The translations under genes were made by a program, and so were the position numbers. Shown here piece after piece: positions 8,451 to 17,199 of a stretch of 64,000 bases of DNA (its first letter is position 1; every line of letters starts with the position of its first letter). Below the pieces are notes generated by a model. It was not told the origin of the DNA, searched no databases, and saw only the letters and a list, made by a program, of their open reading frames with translations. Source of the stretch: CAWJMF01 sp963843945 (GTDB taxonomy: Bacteria; Vulcanimicrobiota; Vulcanimicrobiia; Vulcanimicrobiales; Vulcanimicrobiaceae); assembly GCA_963843945.1 (NCBI GenBank), contig CAWJMF010000002.1, forward strand, positions 1,860,001 to 1,924,000, given 5' to 3'.

Positions 8451-10479
8451 GCTCGTCCCAGCTCGCCGCGAAGAACGGCTCGCCGAGCGAAACGCTCAAT
8501 TCGTCGCTGCCGCGTTTGACCACGAACGCATGCGGCTTCCCGTCGTAGGCGCGTTGCTGGGTTTGAAAGGTTCCATATTCCCACCAGAACTTGCCGTCGA
8601 GTTTCTCAACGACGTCGTTGGTACGCAGACCCGCGCCATAGGCGGGTCCGCCGGGCCGCACGAACGCGCGCATCTGTCCGTCGCTCGTCTTGAAGAGCGA
8701 ATAGAAATACGTCGGCGGCGCGCCGGGGGCGTACGCGACCCCCCGCTCGAAGAGCGCCGGCGCCAGGCCCGGGTTGAGCATGGCCCAGGTGCGAATGCGG
8801 AAGAGGTCTGACAGCGCCGCTTCCTCGACGCTCTGCGCGCAGACGCTCCCGCCGCGCACCGCATCGCAGGTTTGGTGCCACTCGTCGACGGGCCACGCCG
8901 CGCAATCTTCGAGCTGGATACCGACGTCGGTTCCCGCCGACTGCGCGTCGCCGAAGTGCTGCACGCTCACGAGCATGACGGCGGCATACGGCTTGGCGGC
9001 GCAGTCGGACGCTTCGGGCGGTGCATCGAGCCACAGCGTCCGGTAACCATTCCAGCCGCTCACTTGGCGGAGCACGACGTGCGCCGCCGCGACGGCGCCG
9101 GGGCCGGCCGGCGCGACGGCGATGGTGCCCTTTGCACTTGCCGGCGCAAACAGTCCGGGCCAAGCCGCGGGTACCGGCGTCGCCGCAGCCGCGACGGAAA
9201 ACGCCGGCGGTCCGGCCACCCCGAACAGTCCCGGGCCGAAGGCGACCGCGGCAAGCGCCGCAAGCGTCGCCACCGCGACTTGAAAGGGCAGCGTCAGGCG
9301 CGTGATCTCGGCGACCGGAACGCCCGTGAAGTTCGCGACCCAGACGTTCTGCGTGTTCGTCGGATCGCAGACGTTCTGAACTTGCACGACGGCCATGACC
9401 GCCGCGACCAGCAAGACCGGCGGCAAGATCCCCAGGCCTGCGAGCACGGTATAGACCGCGATTCCGACGCCGAACGGATTGAGCGGTCCGCGGTAGAGCG
9501 CGAGCGGGCTCAGCAAGCCGAAAAGGGCAACGTAGCCGAAGGCGTTGCGCGGCGCGATTGCCGTCACGAGCGGCGCGAGCGCGAAGCGCACGCTGGGCAA
9601 GCCGGTCGCGACCAGCAACATGCCGATTCCCATGAAGAGCAAGATCGCGGGAGCCACATCTTCCACGCCGCGAATTGCGGATCCGACCAGGACGGGCACC
9701 GCGTCGCGCGGCCGCGTCGTCAGGACGCCGTAGAGCGCCGCCAGCACGAATGCAAGCACCGGGTCGAAACCGAAGACGAAATACAAAACGATCGGTAAAA
9801 TCGGAGCAACGAGCGCCGGGAGCGGAACGCGCTTGCGCGCGGGCGGCTCCTCCGCTGCGAGCGCCCAGGTCGCGTAGCCCCGCGTCTTTCGGAAACGCAC
9901 GGCCACGAACGCGACGAGCGCGAGCAGGTCGATCGCCGCGAGCACGAGCGCGTACGACTGCATCTGCTCGCGCGGTACTCCGAAGGTCTTCGTGTAGAAG
10001 CCCCACTGCGAGACGTTAAAGATGAAGCCGAGGCCGTAGGCCAGCATGAAAAGCGTCGCCGCGGTGCGCCGCGGGATGCCGATCGTCAGCATGATCGGCA
10101 AAACGATCGAGCCGACCATGATGATCGAACCCAAGCCGTAGAGCGAGGTGAACAGGGCGGCGACCGCGGCGGACAAGATCAGCGCGACCACGAGCGGCCG
10201 GTCGCCGCCGAACTCGGCCGCGTAGGCGATGATCGTTTCGGCGATGCCGGTCGACATCGTCACGCGGCTCAGCAACGCGCCGAAGATCACGTAGGCCATC
10301 ACCGGCGCTAAGCGCACCGTCCCCGCGACGAGCACGCCTTCGAGATCCAGGAAGCTCGCGCCCGACAGCGCGGCAATCGCGAGCGCCATCAGCGGAACGG
10401 CTACCAGCGCGGGCAGCTTGCGCGCGACCATGAGCGCGGCACACGCGACGAAGACGCCGAGGATGGCGAGTCCGATCAC
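8443..10479 (-). CDS. Ion-transporter-superfamily permease with C-terminal PDZ-like domain
   Basis: Residues 1-455 form a polytopic permease of the DcuC/GntP/citrate-transporter type, with re-entrant-loop-like stretches such as SLYGLGSIIMVGS and LYRGPLNPFGVGIAVYT and the segment NVCDPTNTQNVWVANFTGVP. The remaining 220 residues are extramembrane. After a Pro/Ala linker come several cysteines and then a PDZ-like domain (GPAYGAGLRTNDVVEKLDGK, followed by HAFVVKRGSDELSVSL) ending about 10 residues before the C terminus. The start chosen is GTG 10479, eight bases after the GH20 stop; sequence further upstream in frame is arginine-rich and non-membrane. The gene is in operon with GH20 upstream and the hydantoinase-like gene downstream. 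The transported compound is unknown; a carboxylate or sugar acid is possible. Confidence 0.75.
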   Translation of the reverse strand: MIGLAILGVFVACAALMVARKLPALVAVPLMALAIAALSGASFLDLEGVLVAGTVRLAPVMAYVIFGALLSRVTMSTGIAETIIAYAAEFGGDRPLVVALILSAAVAALFTSLYGLGSIIMVGSIVLPIMLTIGIPRRTAATLFMLAYGLGFIFNVSQWGFYTKTFGVPREQMQSYALVLAAIDLLALVAFVAVRFRKTRGYATWALAAEEPPARKRVPLPALVAPILPIVLYFVFGFDPVLAFVLAALYGVLTTRPRDAVPVLVGSAIRGVEDVAPAILLFMGIGMLLVATGLPSVRFALAPLVTAIAPRNAFGYVALFGLLSPLALYRGPLNPFGVGIAVYTVLAGLGILPPVLLVAAVMAVVQVQNVCDPTNTQNVWVANFTGVPVAEITRLTLPFQVAVATLAALAAVAFGPGLFGVAGPPAFSVAAAATPVPAAWPGLFAPASAKGTIAVAPAGPGAVAAAHVVLRQVSGWNGYRTLWLDAPPEASDCAAKPYAAVMLVSVQHFGDAQSAGTDVGIQLEDCAAWPVDEWHQTCDAVRGGSVCAQSVEEAALSDLFRIRTWAMLNPGLAPALFERGVAYAPGAPPTYFYSLFKTSDGQMRAFVRPGGPAYGAGLRTNDVVEKLDGKFWWEYGTFQTQQRAYDGKPHAFVVKRGSDELSVSLGEPFFAASWDERG

Positions 10480-10486
10480 GCCTCGC

Positions 10487-12541
10487 TCATCGAGGGGCGC
10501 CGCCGACGCCCAAAATCTCGTCGAAGCCTGGTAACGTTTTCGCGTTGACGTATTGATAGGTCGCGGCGTTGACGCGGTCCGCGCGCACGATCGCCGTCTG
10601 CGCCGCGAGATGGTAGCGCTCCAGCACGCTAGCGGCATGATCCGGCCGGCTTTCGTAAGCCCAACTCTCGCGGACCGCCGGCTCGAGTCCGAGCATCATG
10701 TCGCGCTGCTCCCAGAACAGGTACTTCGTGACGTTCAGTCCGCGGTAGAGCAACGCGTCGTGCTTCCCGCCCAAACTGGCGCGCGCGTCGTCGTAGTAGG
10801 CGCGCGCTTCGCTGCCGATCTGCAGATCGCGGCCGAGCACGTCGTAGCGGCGCGCGGCCAATTCCATCACCGCGGCGGCGTTCGCGTGAAGCGGCGGAGG
10901 CGGAGCGGTGCGCAAGTGCGCGAGCGCGTCCTCGGCGGCGAGGCGCAGTGCGGAGAGGTCGAGCGTCGTGCCGATCGCGACCAGCGCCGGATCGAACGCG
11001 TCCGACCAGAACAAATAGTCGCCGTATTCGCGCGGGCTCGCGTGCAGCAGGGTCCGGCAGCGCGCCAGGTCGGCGAGGTCCGCGGCGTAGTGCGCGTCGC
11101 CGCTGCCGAAGAACGCGCCGGGAAAGTCGGCCGCGAAACGCTCGCGCGGGACCGGCGTGCTTTCCCAGGCGCTCGCCGCCGCGTAGAGCACCGGATACCA
11201 GGTGGCTTCGTAGAGCGTCTCGCCGTCGTCGTGCCAGACCGTCTGAAAAAGGCCGAGCACTTTCGCCGTTTTCCCTTCGCTGACGAAGCGATCGATGTTC
11301 CCGAGGGCCGCGTCGATGTCCGGATAGATCTCGTTCCAATTCAGCGCGCCGGGCGCGACCATCTGTTCGAAGCCGCCGGCAGCGATGCGCTGGATGTATG
11401 GCAGATACGTCTTCTCGGTGCCGTAGTGCCAGTTGACGAACACGAGTTGCTTGGGTAGCGCGGAGAACATCTCGGGATGACGCGACAGCGCGTCGTCCCA
11501 GATCATCGGGCGCGCATGCGAATGCGCGAGCACGAAGTTCGCGGTCTCGACGACGTGGTGCGTGTAGACCGCGCCTTCGCCCTGCGCGGCGACTAGTGCC
11601 GCGGAGCGGCCGCGCCCGAGATCGGACGGCTCGTCGGAGCCGATGTGAAAAAACGGCGGGTTGGGAACCGCGGCCAGCTCGTCGCCGATCAGATCGCGCA
11701 CGTACGCTTCGCCGCCCGGATTCGCGGGGGCGAGAAGCCAGCCGTGCGGGAGCTCGGCCAGCGGCGCGTAGCGCTCCCAGCGGAGCGTCTCGTGCATGTG
11801 CGCGAGAGTCTGTTGTTCGGGAATCAGCGCGACGTGGAAGCGGCGCGCGTACGCGTCGAGTTCGCGCAGCTGCGCCGGCGTCAACCCGTCGAGCGGCGCG
11901 GGCAGCGGGTGTTTGGGATCGACGAAGACGTGCTCCATGTACGGCGAGTAGCCGTTCATCTTGAAGCTCGCGATCGTGCGGATGCGCTCTTCGAAATAGC
12001 GCATCGTCGGAAACGGTCCGCGCGAGATGTCGTCCGAGAGAATGCGCCAGGCCAGCGCGGGCCGATCTTCGACGTGGACGCAGGGCACTTTCCAGCCCGC
12101 CGCCGTGTGAACGGGCAACTGCGCGAGGGTCATCCAGGCATAGAATCTGCCGGCCGCGCCGGTGCCGCCGATCAGGAGTTCTTGCGCTCTGACGTCGAGG
12201 GTATAGGCCTGAGCGGGGAGCCCTTTGAGCTCACCGGCCCCCCGGGGAACTTCCATCCGAAAGGAGCTCGGAGGTGAGCCGGAGATGATGCCGAGCGCTT
12301 TCCAGCGTTCGTCGATGAGCTCGCGCTCGGGCGCCGCAGCGTCCAGACGGTCGACCTGGCGCAGGACCACGGACGCGTCAAGCAGGCAACCAGGCGTTCG
12401 AACGATTACTGCCGGCCGCGGGATGAGATGGAGTTCCGAGGCCGCGCCGGCGGCCGGTGTAGCCGTCGCAACGGGAGCCGCCGCACCCGGGCTCCCGACC
12501 GCCAGCAAGATGGCCAGAACCCCGAGGGCCGCTCCGCGCAC
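10487..12541 (-). CDS. Secreted beta-N-acetylhexosaminidase (GH20)
   Basis: This exported glycoside hydrolase of about 684 residues starts with a hydrophobic signal segment (RGAALGVLAILLAVG) ending in small residues. A GH20b-like N-terminal domain (ELHLIPRPAVIV, YTLDV, LLIGGTGAAGRFYAWMTLAQL) precedes the barrel. The barrel includes ILSDDISRGPFPTMRYFEE, KMNGYSPYMEHVF and the catalytic Asp-Glu pair in HIGSDEPSDLG at about residues 303-304. It would remove terminal GlcNAc/GalNAc from chitin, glycans or peptidoglycan fragments, with products taken up by nearby transporters and processed by the kinase and NanE. GTG 12541 with GAAGG upstream is preferred over ATG 12604, which would put a strong hairpin inside the coding region. 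Confidence 0.82.
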   Translation of the reverse strand: MRGAALGVLAILLAVGSPGAAAPVATATPAAGAASELHLIPRPAVIVRTPGCLLDASVVLRQVDRLDAAAPERELIDERWKALGIISGSPPSSFRMEVPRGAGELKGLPAQAYTLDVRAQELLIGGTGAAGRFYAWMTLAQLPVHTAAGWKVPCVHVEDRPALAWRILSDDISRGPFPTMRYFEERIRTIASFKMNGYSPYMEHVFVDPKHPLPAPLDGLTPAQLRELDAYARRFHVALIPEQQTLAHMHETLRWERYAPLAELPHGWLLAPANPGGEAYVRDLIGDELAAVPNPPFFHIGSDEPSDLGRGRSAALVAAQGEGAVYTHHVVETANFVLAHSHARPMIWDDALSRHPEMFSALPKQLVFVNWHYGTEKTYLPYIQRIAAGGFEQMVAPGALNWNEIYPDIDAALGNIDRFVSEGKTAKVLGLFQTVWHDDGETLYEATWYPVLYAAASAWESTPVPRERFAADFPGAFFGSGDAHYAADLADLARCRTLLHASPREYGDYLFWSDAFDPALVAIGTTLDLSALRLAAEDALAHLRTAPPPPLHANAAAVMELAARRYDVLGRDLQIGSEARAYYDDARASLGGKHDALLYRGLNVTKYLFWEQRDMMLGLEPAVRESWAYESRPDHAASVLERYHLAAQTAIVRADRVNAATYQYVNAKTLPGFDEILGVGGAPR

Positions 12542-12567
12542 GGCCTCGCCTTCTCTAAAATATCGAA

Positions 12568-12595
12568 GGCGCCCCCGTCTCACGACGGTGGCGCC
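12568..12595 (-). promoter_or_regulatory. Strong hairpin in the GH20 leader
   Basis: GGCGCC at 12568-12573 pairs with GGCGCC at 12590-12595, and inside it CCGTC (12575-12579) pairs with GACGG (12584-12588) around a TCAC loop. Read on the minus strand the hairpin is followed by a short T-rich stretch and then the ribosome-binding site of the GH20 gene. It could be an attenuator or a leader structure. No alternative pairing was worked out, so the role is uncertain. Confidence 0.4.
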
Positions 12596-12736
12596 CCCAC
12601 TCACTCACTTCTCCGTTGCCCGTGTTTGGGAGATGCTACCCCCGAAATCCGGACGCCAAACCTTTACCGCACGCCCGGAACGCCTTCCTGTGAAGCGACG
12701 AACCGGATTGCGCCGCGGGCCGTTGAACCGGCCCGG

Positions 12737-14545
12737 ATGCGCCTCTCCCCGATCGACGTTGCGGTCATCGTCGGTTTTTTTGCGGTCAACCTCGGCATCG
12801 GGTTAGCCTACGCGCGACGCGGCGGTCAGAGCCTCGGCGAGTTCTTCCTCTCGGGCCGCAACGTACCGTGGTGGCTGGCCGGCATCTCGATGGTCGCGAC
12901 GACCTTCGCCGCCGACACGCCGCTCGCCGTCACCGGCTTCGTCGTCCAGCACGGCATCGCCGGCAACTGGGTTTGGTGGAGTTCCGTCATGTCCGGAATT
13001 CTGACGGTCTTCTTCTTCGCGAAGATGTGGCGCCGCTCGGGCGTGCTGACGGACGTCGAGTTCATCGAGCTGCGCTACGGCGGAAGCGCGGCCGCCGCGC
13101 TGCGCTTCGTGCGCGCGATCTTTGCCGGCGTGCTGGTCAACTCGATCGTGATGGGCTGGGTCAATCTCGCGATGGCCAAGATCCTCGAACTGACGCTGCA
13201 CGTGCCGAGGCTGGAAGCGCTGGGCGTCTGCCTCGTATTCACCGCGATCTACGTAACGATCGGCGGCCTTTGGGGCGTGCTGGTCACCGACGTCTTGCAG
13301 TTCGCGGTGAAGATGTCGATGGCCATCGTCTTGGCCGTCGCGGCGGTCGCCGCGGTCGGCGGCATCGGGCCGCTCGAAGCCAAACTCGGCGCGCGGGACC
13401 TCGCGCTCGCCAACCACGACGTCACGGCCGCCGCCGCGCATTCGGTCCTCGCATTTTTCCCGACGACGAACGCGGCTTGGCTGCCCCTTTTGACCTTCAT
13501 GACCTACATCGGCGTGCAGTGGTGGGCTTCGTCGTACCCGGGTGCCGAGCCCGGCGGCGGCGGATACATCGCGCAACGCATCTTCAGCTCGAAAAGCGAG
13601 AACGACGGGCTCTTCGCAACGCTCTTCTTCAACGTCGCGCATTACGCGCTTCGGCCCTGGCCCTGGATACTCGTCGCGCTCGCGGCGATCGTGCTCTATC
13701 CGCACGGCGTCGCGGGAAGCGACGGAAAGATCGATCCCGAGTTGGGCTACGTTCAGGCGATGATCGACTACCTGCCGGCGTGGCTGCGCGGTTTGATGCT
13801 CGCCGGATTCCTCGCGGCCTACATGTCGACGATGGGAACCCATCTCAACCTCGGCGCCTCGTATTTGGTCAACGACATCTACCGGCGCTTCATGGTTCGC
13901 GGCCAAAGCGAACGGCACTACGTGGTCGCCTCGCGCGTCGCGACGCTGATCGTGATGCTGCTCTCGATCGGCGGCGCGCTCGCGATGCACTCCGTCGGTG
14001 ACGCCTGGAAGTATCTCTTCAACTTGACGGCGGGCGTCGGCCTCGTGATGATTTTGCGCTGGTACTGGTGGCGCGTGAACGCATGGAGCGAGATCGCCGC
14101 GCTGGCGGCGTCGGCGCTCGTCTCCAACGCGATCATCCTCGGCAACGTTTTTCCGGCGAGCGATCCGAACGCGCAAGCGGAGACCTTGCTCGTCACGGTA
14201 CCGGTCACGACCGTGGTTTGGCTCGCGGTGACCTTTCTGACGCCGGCCGAAGGCGAACGTACGCTGCGCGAATTCTACCGGCGGGTGCGCCCGCATCCGC
14301 TGGGCTGGCGGCCGATCGAACGCCTGGAACCGGGCGTCCTACAGGACGAGCCGCTGGGCGTTACGGTGCTCGACTGGCTAGCGGGTTGCGGCCTCGTCTA
14401 CGCGACGCTGTTCGGTATCGGCAAAGTCGTCTTGGGCGAGGTCCCGCTGGGACTTGCCTATTTGGCCGGCGCCGTGCTTTGCGGCGCCCTCATCGGATAT
14501 AACGCGACGCGCGGCGCCGGCCGCGCCCGCGTTCCCGCGGCCTAA
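12737..14545 (+). CDS. Sodium:solute symporter (SSS family)
   Basis: This 602-residue membrane protein has the LeuT-fold SSS pattern: YARRGGQSLGEFFLSGRNVPWW near residue 28, AGISMVATTFAADTPLAVTG in TM2, and long stretches of hydrophobic helices through to the C terminus. The mid-region TSYPGAEPGGGGYIAQRIFSSK-like segment (SSYPGAEPGGGGYIAQR) is typical of the sugar/unknown-solute subgroup. It would import a solute using the sodium gradient. The start is ATG 12737; the open frame upstream is arginine-rich and lies in the divergent promoter region. Because it is divergent from the GH20 operon it may import the released amino sugar, but this is inferred from context. Its stop overlaps the convergent gene by four bases. 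Confidence 0.85.
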   Translation: MRLSPIDVAVIVGFFAVNLGIGLAYARRGGQSLGEFFLSGRNVPWWLAGISMVATTFAADTPLAVTGFVVQHGIAGNWVWWSSVMSGILTVFFFAKMWRRSGVLTDVEFIELRYGGSAAAALRFVRAIFAGVLVNSIVMGWVNLAMAKILELTLHVPRLEALGVCLVFTAIYVTIGGLWGVLVTDVLQFAVKMSMAIVLAVAAVAAVGGIGPLEAKLGARDLALANHDVTAAAAHSVLAFFPTTNAAWLPLLTFMTYIGVQWWASSYPGAEPGGGGYIAQRIFSSKSENDGLFATLFFNVAHYALRPWPWILVALAAIVLYPHGVAGSDGKIDPELGYVQAMIDYLPAWLRGLMLAGFLAAYMSTMGTHLNLGASYLVNDIYRRFMVRGQSERHYVVASRVATLIVMLLSIGGALAMHSVGDAWKYLFNLTAGVGLVMILRWYWWRVNAWSEIAALAASALVSNAIILGNVFPASDPNAQAETLLVTVPVTTVVWLAVTFLTPAEGERTLREFYRRVRPHPLGWRPIERLEPGVLQDEPLGVTVLDWLAGCGLVYATLFGIGKVVLGEVPLGLAYLAGAVLCGALIGYNATRGAGRARVPAA

Positions 14546-14943
14546 ACCGTCGAGGCGGGGAGCGCCTCGCGGCGCTGCTCGAAGGCGATGTCCATTTTTT
14601 CGAGCAGCGCGCGAAGTTCGGCGGCCGAGACCGCCTCGGCACGATCGGCTAACTCGATCAGCTCGCGGTCGATATGCACCAAGGCGGCGACGGTTTGAGG
14701 CTCGAGCCGCGCATGGTCGATCCAGCGGATGAACGCCTGATCGGTGAACTGACAATGCACGATCAACTCGTCGAGCGTTTTGAGCGTCGCTTCGTCGAGC
14801 TGACCTTCGAGCCGGTCCCGCGTCTCGCTCAAGCGCACGCCGACGTACGCGCGCACGTATTCGTCGGTCTCGTGCCGGGAATTTTCGTCCCCGTAGTCGC
14901 CGTACGCCGGAATACGCTCGCGCACGAAAGCAAGATCGTCCAT
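14542..14943 (-). CDS. Conserved hypothetical helical protein
   Basis: This protein of about 133 residues is not one I recognise. It is acidic and helix-rich with no signal peptide or membrane segment. It starts MDDLAFVRERIPAYGDYGDE, followed by YVRAYVGVRLSETRDRL and a C-terminal ELRALLEKMDIAFEQRREAL helix. A histidine and two aspartates in QAFIRWIDHARLEPQ are conspicuous. ATG 14943 is used; GTG 14961 would add six residues. It is convergent with the symporter gene and lies 43 bases downstream of the sirtuin gene on the same strand, so it may share that transcript. Confidence 0.6.
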   Translation of the reverse strand: MDDLAFVRERIPAYGDYGDENSRHETDEYVRAYVGVRLSETRDRLEGQLDEATLKTLDELIVHCQFTDQAFIRWIDHARLEPQTVAALVHIDRELIELADRAEAVSAAELRALLEKMDIAFEQRREALPASTV

Positions 14944-14985
14944 CTTCAAGCCATTACCCACGAGAGCGGGTGGCGGTTTCGTGCC

Positions 14986-15693
14986 TCACGCGGCGAGCAG
15001 CGGCAGAATCTCGGAGGCGCGGCCGCGCAGGCTCACGTCTGCGCGCGCGCTGACGACCGTTTCTTCCGGATTGATCTCCACCACGAACGCCCCGGGACCC
15101 GGGAAGTGCGTGGAAAGCATTGCCGCCGGATTGACCAGTCCGGAGGTGCCGACGACCAGCATGACCTCGGCCCGCCGCGCCGCAGCGACGGCCGCTTCCC
15201 ATGGCGCCGCCGGCAGCGACTCGCCGAACCAAACGATGTCGGGCCGGAAGCGCCCGCCGCAGACGTGCTCGATTGCCTCGAGCGGAAGGCCGCCCTCGAG
15301 CGAGCGCCGAGCCGCGCAGCCGGTGCAGCGTGCCTCCCGCAGGTTGCCGTGCAACTCGAGGACGTTCTTCGAGCCGGCGCGCACGTGGAGCGAGTCGACG
15401 TTCTGCGTGACGAGGGTGAAATCTCCGCCGCGCGCTTCCAATTCGGCAAGCGCGAGGTGACCGGCGCTCGGCTGGGCATTCGCGTGCGCGGCGCGACGTT
15501 CGTTGTACCAGCTCCACACCAGCCGCGGGTCGCGCGCGAAACCTTCCGGCGAAGCCAAGTCTTCGACGCGGTGCGTGTGCCAAAGGCCGCCCGCACCGCG
15601 GAACGTCGGCAGGCCGCTTTCGCTCGAGATGCCGGAGCCGGTGAGGACGCAAATGGCGGCGGCGCGTGCCAGCCGCTCGCGCAGGGCGTTCAC
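14986..15693 (-). CDS. cobB: NAD-dependent protein deacylase (sirtuin, CobB-like)
   Basis: The sirtuin core is complete. GSGISSESGLPTFRG binds NAD, TQNVDSLH follows, the catalytic histidine is in VLELHGNLREARCTGC, and RPDIVWFGESLP and VGTSGLVNPAAML complete the Rossmann fold. The protein removes acyl groups from lysines using NAD. The structural zinc site is unusual: the first pair CTGC is present, but the second has only one cysteine (EHVCGGRFRPD), where most relatives have CxxC. GTG 15693 is used as start, giving 235 residues, close to the family length. The frame remains open upstream to 15795 without sirtuin character. It is divergent from the ECF sigma factor gene. Confidence 0.87.
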   Translation of the reverse strand: MNALRERLARAAAICVLTGSGISSESGLPTFRGAGGLWHTHRVEDLASPEGFARDPRLVWSWYNERRAAHANAQPSAGHLALAELEARGGDFTLVTQNVDSLHVRAGSKNVLELHGNLREARCTGCAARRSLEGGLPLEAIEHVCGGRFRPDIVWFGESLPAAPWEAAVAAARRAEVMLVVGTSGLVNPAAMLSTHFPGPGAFVVEINPEETVVSARADVSLRGRASEILPLLAA

Positions 15694-15865
15694 GCGCTGC
15701 GGCGCTCTTGGCCAGCCGCTATACCCAAGCCGCCGATCCCGCACGACATGGCCCCATCTTAGCAGACGCGCACGCACCGCCGCACATCCATTCACGGCGA
15801 GCCGCCGTTAAACGAGCAAGGCCCGATTCGAGGGCCGTTTCGGCGGATGACCGAAGCACGGGGCT

Positions 15866-16399
15866 GTGGAGGATGCGAGCCTGCTCATGGCGCGAGTGCG
15901 CGAACGCGACGCGGGCGCCTTTGAGGCTCTCTACGACGCTTACCATCGACTCGTCTACGGCATCGCCGCGCGGATTCTGCACGACGCGATGGCGGCGGAG
16001 GACGTTACGCAAGCAGTCTTCTTGAAGCTCTGGAGCGCGCCCGAGGCGTTTCAAGGCGGCAACTTCGGCGCCTGGCTGTCGCGCGTGAGCCGGAACCGCG
16101 CGCTCGACGTGTTGCGCAGCCGAGCCCAGCGCGGCGAAGACGAGATTCCACTCGACGTTCCGCTCGATACGGTGCTCGATGACGTCGTGCTCGCGCGGCT
16201 CGACGGCGCCCGCGTTCGCGAAGCCTTGGCCGCGCTGCCGGTCGAGCAGCGCGAACCGATCGAACTGGGCTTCTTCGGCGGCATCACGCACGAAGAGATC
16301 GCGCGCCGCACGGCCACGCCGCTCGGCACGATCAAGACGCGCATTCGCGCCGGACTGCGCAAGCTGCGCGTCTCGCTCGAAACGGGGATGGCGCGATGA
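15866..16399 (+). CDS. ECF RNA polymerase sigma factor
   Basis: This 177-residue sigma-70 family protein has region 2 (FEALYDAYHRLVYGIAARIL, then AEDVTQAVFLKLW) and region 4 (LAALPVEQREPIELGFFGG, then THEEIARRTATPLGTIKTRIRAGLRKLR), the layout of extracytoplasmic-function sigma factors close to SigK/SigL types. GTG 15866 is the start used; ATG 15887 is a shorter alternative. The stop overlaps the start of the anti-sigma gene as ATGA, so sigma and anti-sigma are probably made in a fixed ratio. Such sigma genes are commonly autoregulated. A GGCCC/GGGCC hairpin lies just upstream (15823-15839), between this gene and the divergent sirtuin. Confidence 0.9.
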   Translation: MEDASLLMARVRERDAGAFEALYDAYHRLVYGIAARILHDAMAAEDVTQAVFLKLWSAPEAFQGGNFGAWLSRVSRNRALDVLRSRAQRGEDEIPLDVPLDTVLDDVVLARLDGARVREALAALPVEQREPIELGFFGGITHEEIARRTATPLGTIKTRIRAGLRKLRVSLETGMAR

Positions 16400-17199
16400 C
16401 GCACGACGACGCGTTCCTTGACGACGTCGCCGTACTCGCGCTCGGCGCGTTGCCGGCTGGCGAGGCAGCGGCGCTGCGGGCCCACCTCGAGGACTGCGAC
16501 GAGTGCCGCGCGGAGTATCGGGCGCTGCGAGCCGCGGCCGACGCGCTCGGCTACACTGCGCTCGCCGGGCCGGTCGAACTCGACGAACTGCGTAGCGCGC
16601 GCATGCGCGCGAACGTGCTGCGCGCGATTCGCGAAGACGCGGTCGCGCCGGTCGTCGAGCCCCGCCCGCTCGCCGCGCCGCGCCGGCAGCCGTGGGTCGC
16701 GTACCTGGCGATTGCCGCGTCCTTTGCGGTCGCGCTGCTCTCGGCCGTCAACAACGCGGCGTTGCGTTCCGAGCGCGATGCCGACCAGCAGCGGATCGCC
16801 GCGTTGCAGCAAGCCGTTGCGGCGCAGGCGAAGTCGGAGAGCGAACTGCGCGATCGCCTGAACGAATCGGACGCGCGCCTGGCGGCGCTGCTTTCGCCGA
16901 ACGGAAAGCACTTTGCGATCCCGCAAGGCGAAGTCATCGAGAGCGGCGGCCGCATCTTCTTAGCTTTGCACTCGCTGCCGCCGCTTGCGCCGAACAAGGT
17001 TTTCCAAGCCTGGACCGTCGCGAAGGGCGCGACGGGCGTTTCGCCGAGCATCACCTTCCGCGCCGACGGGCACGGCACCGCGCTCGTCGAGCTCCCCGAA
17101 CCGGCCGATAACTTGGCTGCGGTCGCCCTGACCGTCGAACCGGCCGGCGGTAGCAAGAAGCCGACGTCGAAGCCGTCCTTCGTGCGGAAACTTTCGTGA
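16396..17199 (+). CDS. Anti-sigma factor, RskA-like, zinc-finger type
   Basis: This 267-residue protein has an N-terminal anti-sigma zinc-finger motif (LRAHLEDCDECRAEY, with HxxxCxxC), a single transmembrane helix around residues 97-117 (WVAYLAIAASFAVALLSAV), a coiled-coil-like stretch and a C-terminal RskA-type domain outside the membrane (IFLALHSLPPLAPNKVFQAW). It would hold the cognate ECF sigma factor inactive until a signal outside the membrane triggers its release. The ATGA overlap with the sigma gene and GTGA overlap with the following acetyltransferase gene place all three on one transcript. The signal is not deducible. Confidence 0.88.
   Translation: MTHDDAFLDDVAVLALGALPAGEAAALRAHLEDCDECRAEYRALRAAADALGYTALAGPVELDELRSARMRANVLRAIREDAVAPVVEPRPLAAPRRQPWVAYLAIAASFAVALLSAVNNAALRSERDADQQRIAALQQAVAAQAKSESELRDRLNESDARLAALLSPNGKHFAIPQGEVIESGGRIFLALHSLPPLAPNKVFQAWTVAKGATGVSPSITFRADGHGTALVELPEPADNLAAVALTVEPAGGSKKPTSKPSFVRKLS

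Noticed and set aside
15819..15843. GGCCC/GGGCC hairpin followed by GTTTC between the sirtuin and sigma-factor genes
   Set aside because: It lies in a divergent promoter region with no gene ending there, so a terminator role makes no sense, and the stem is short.
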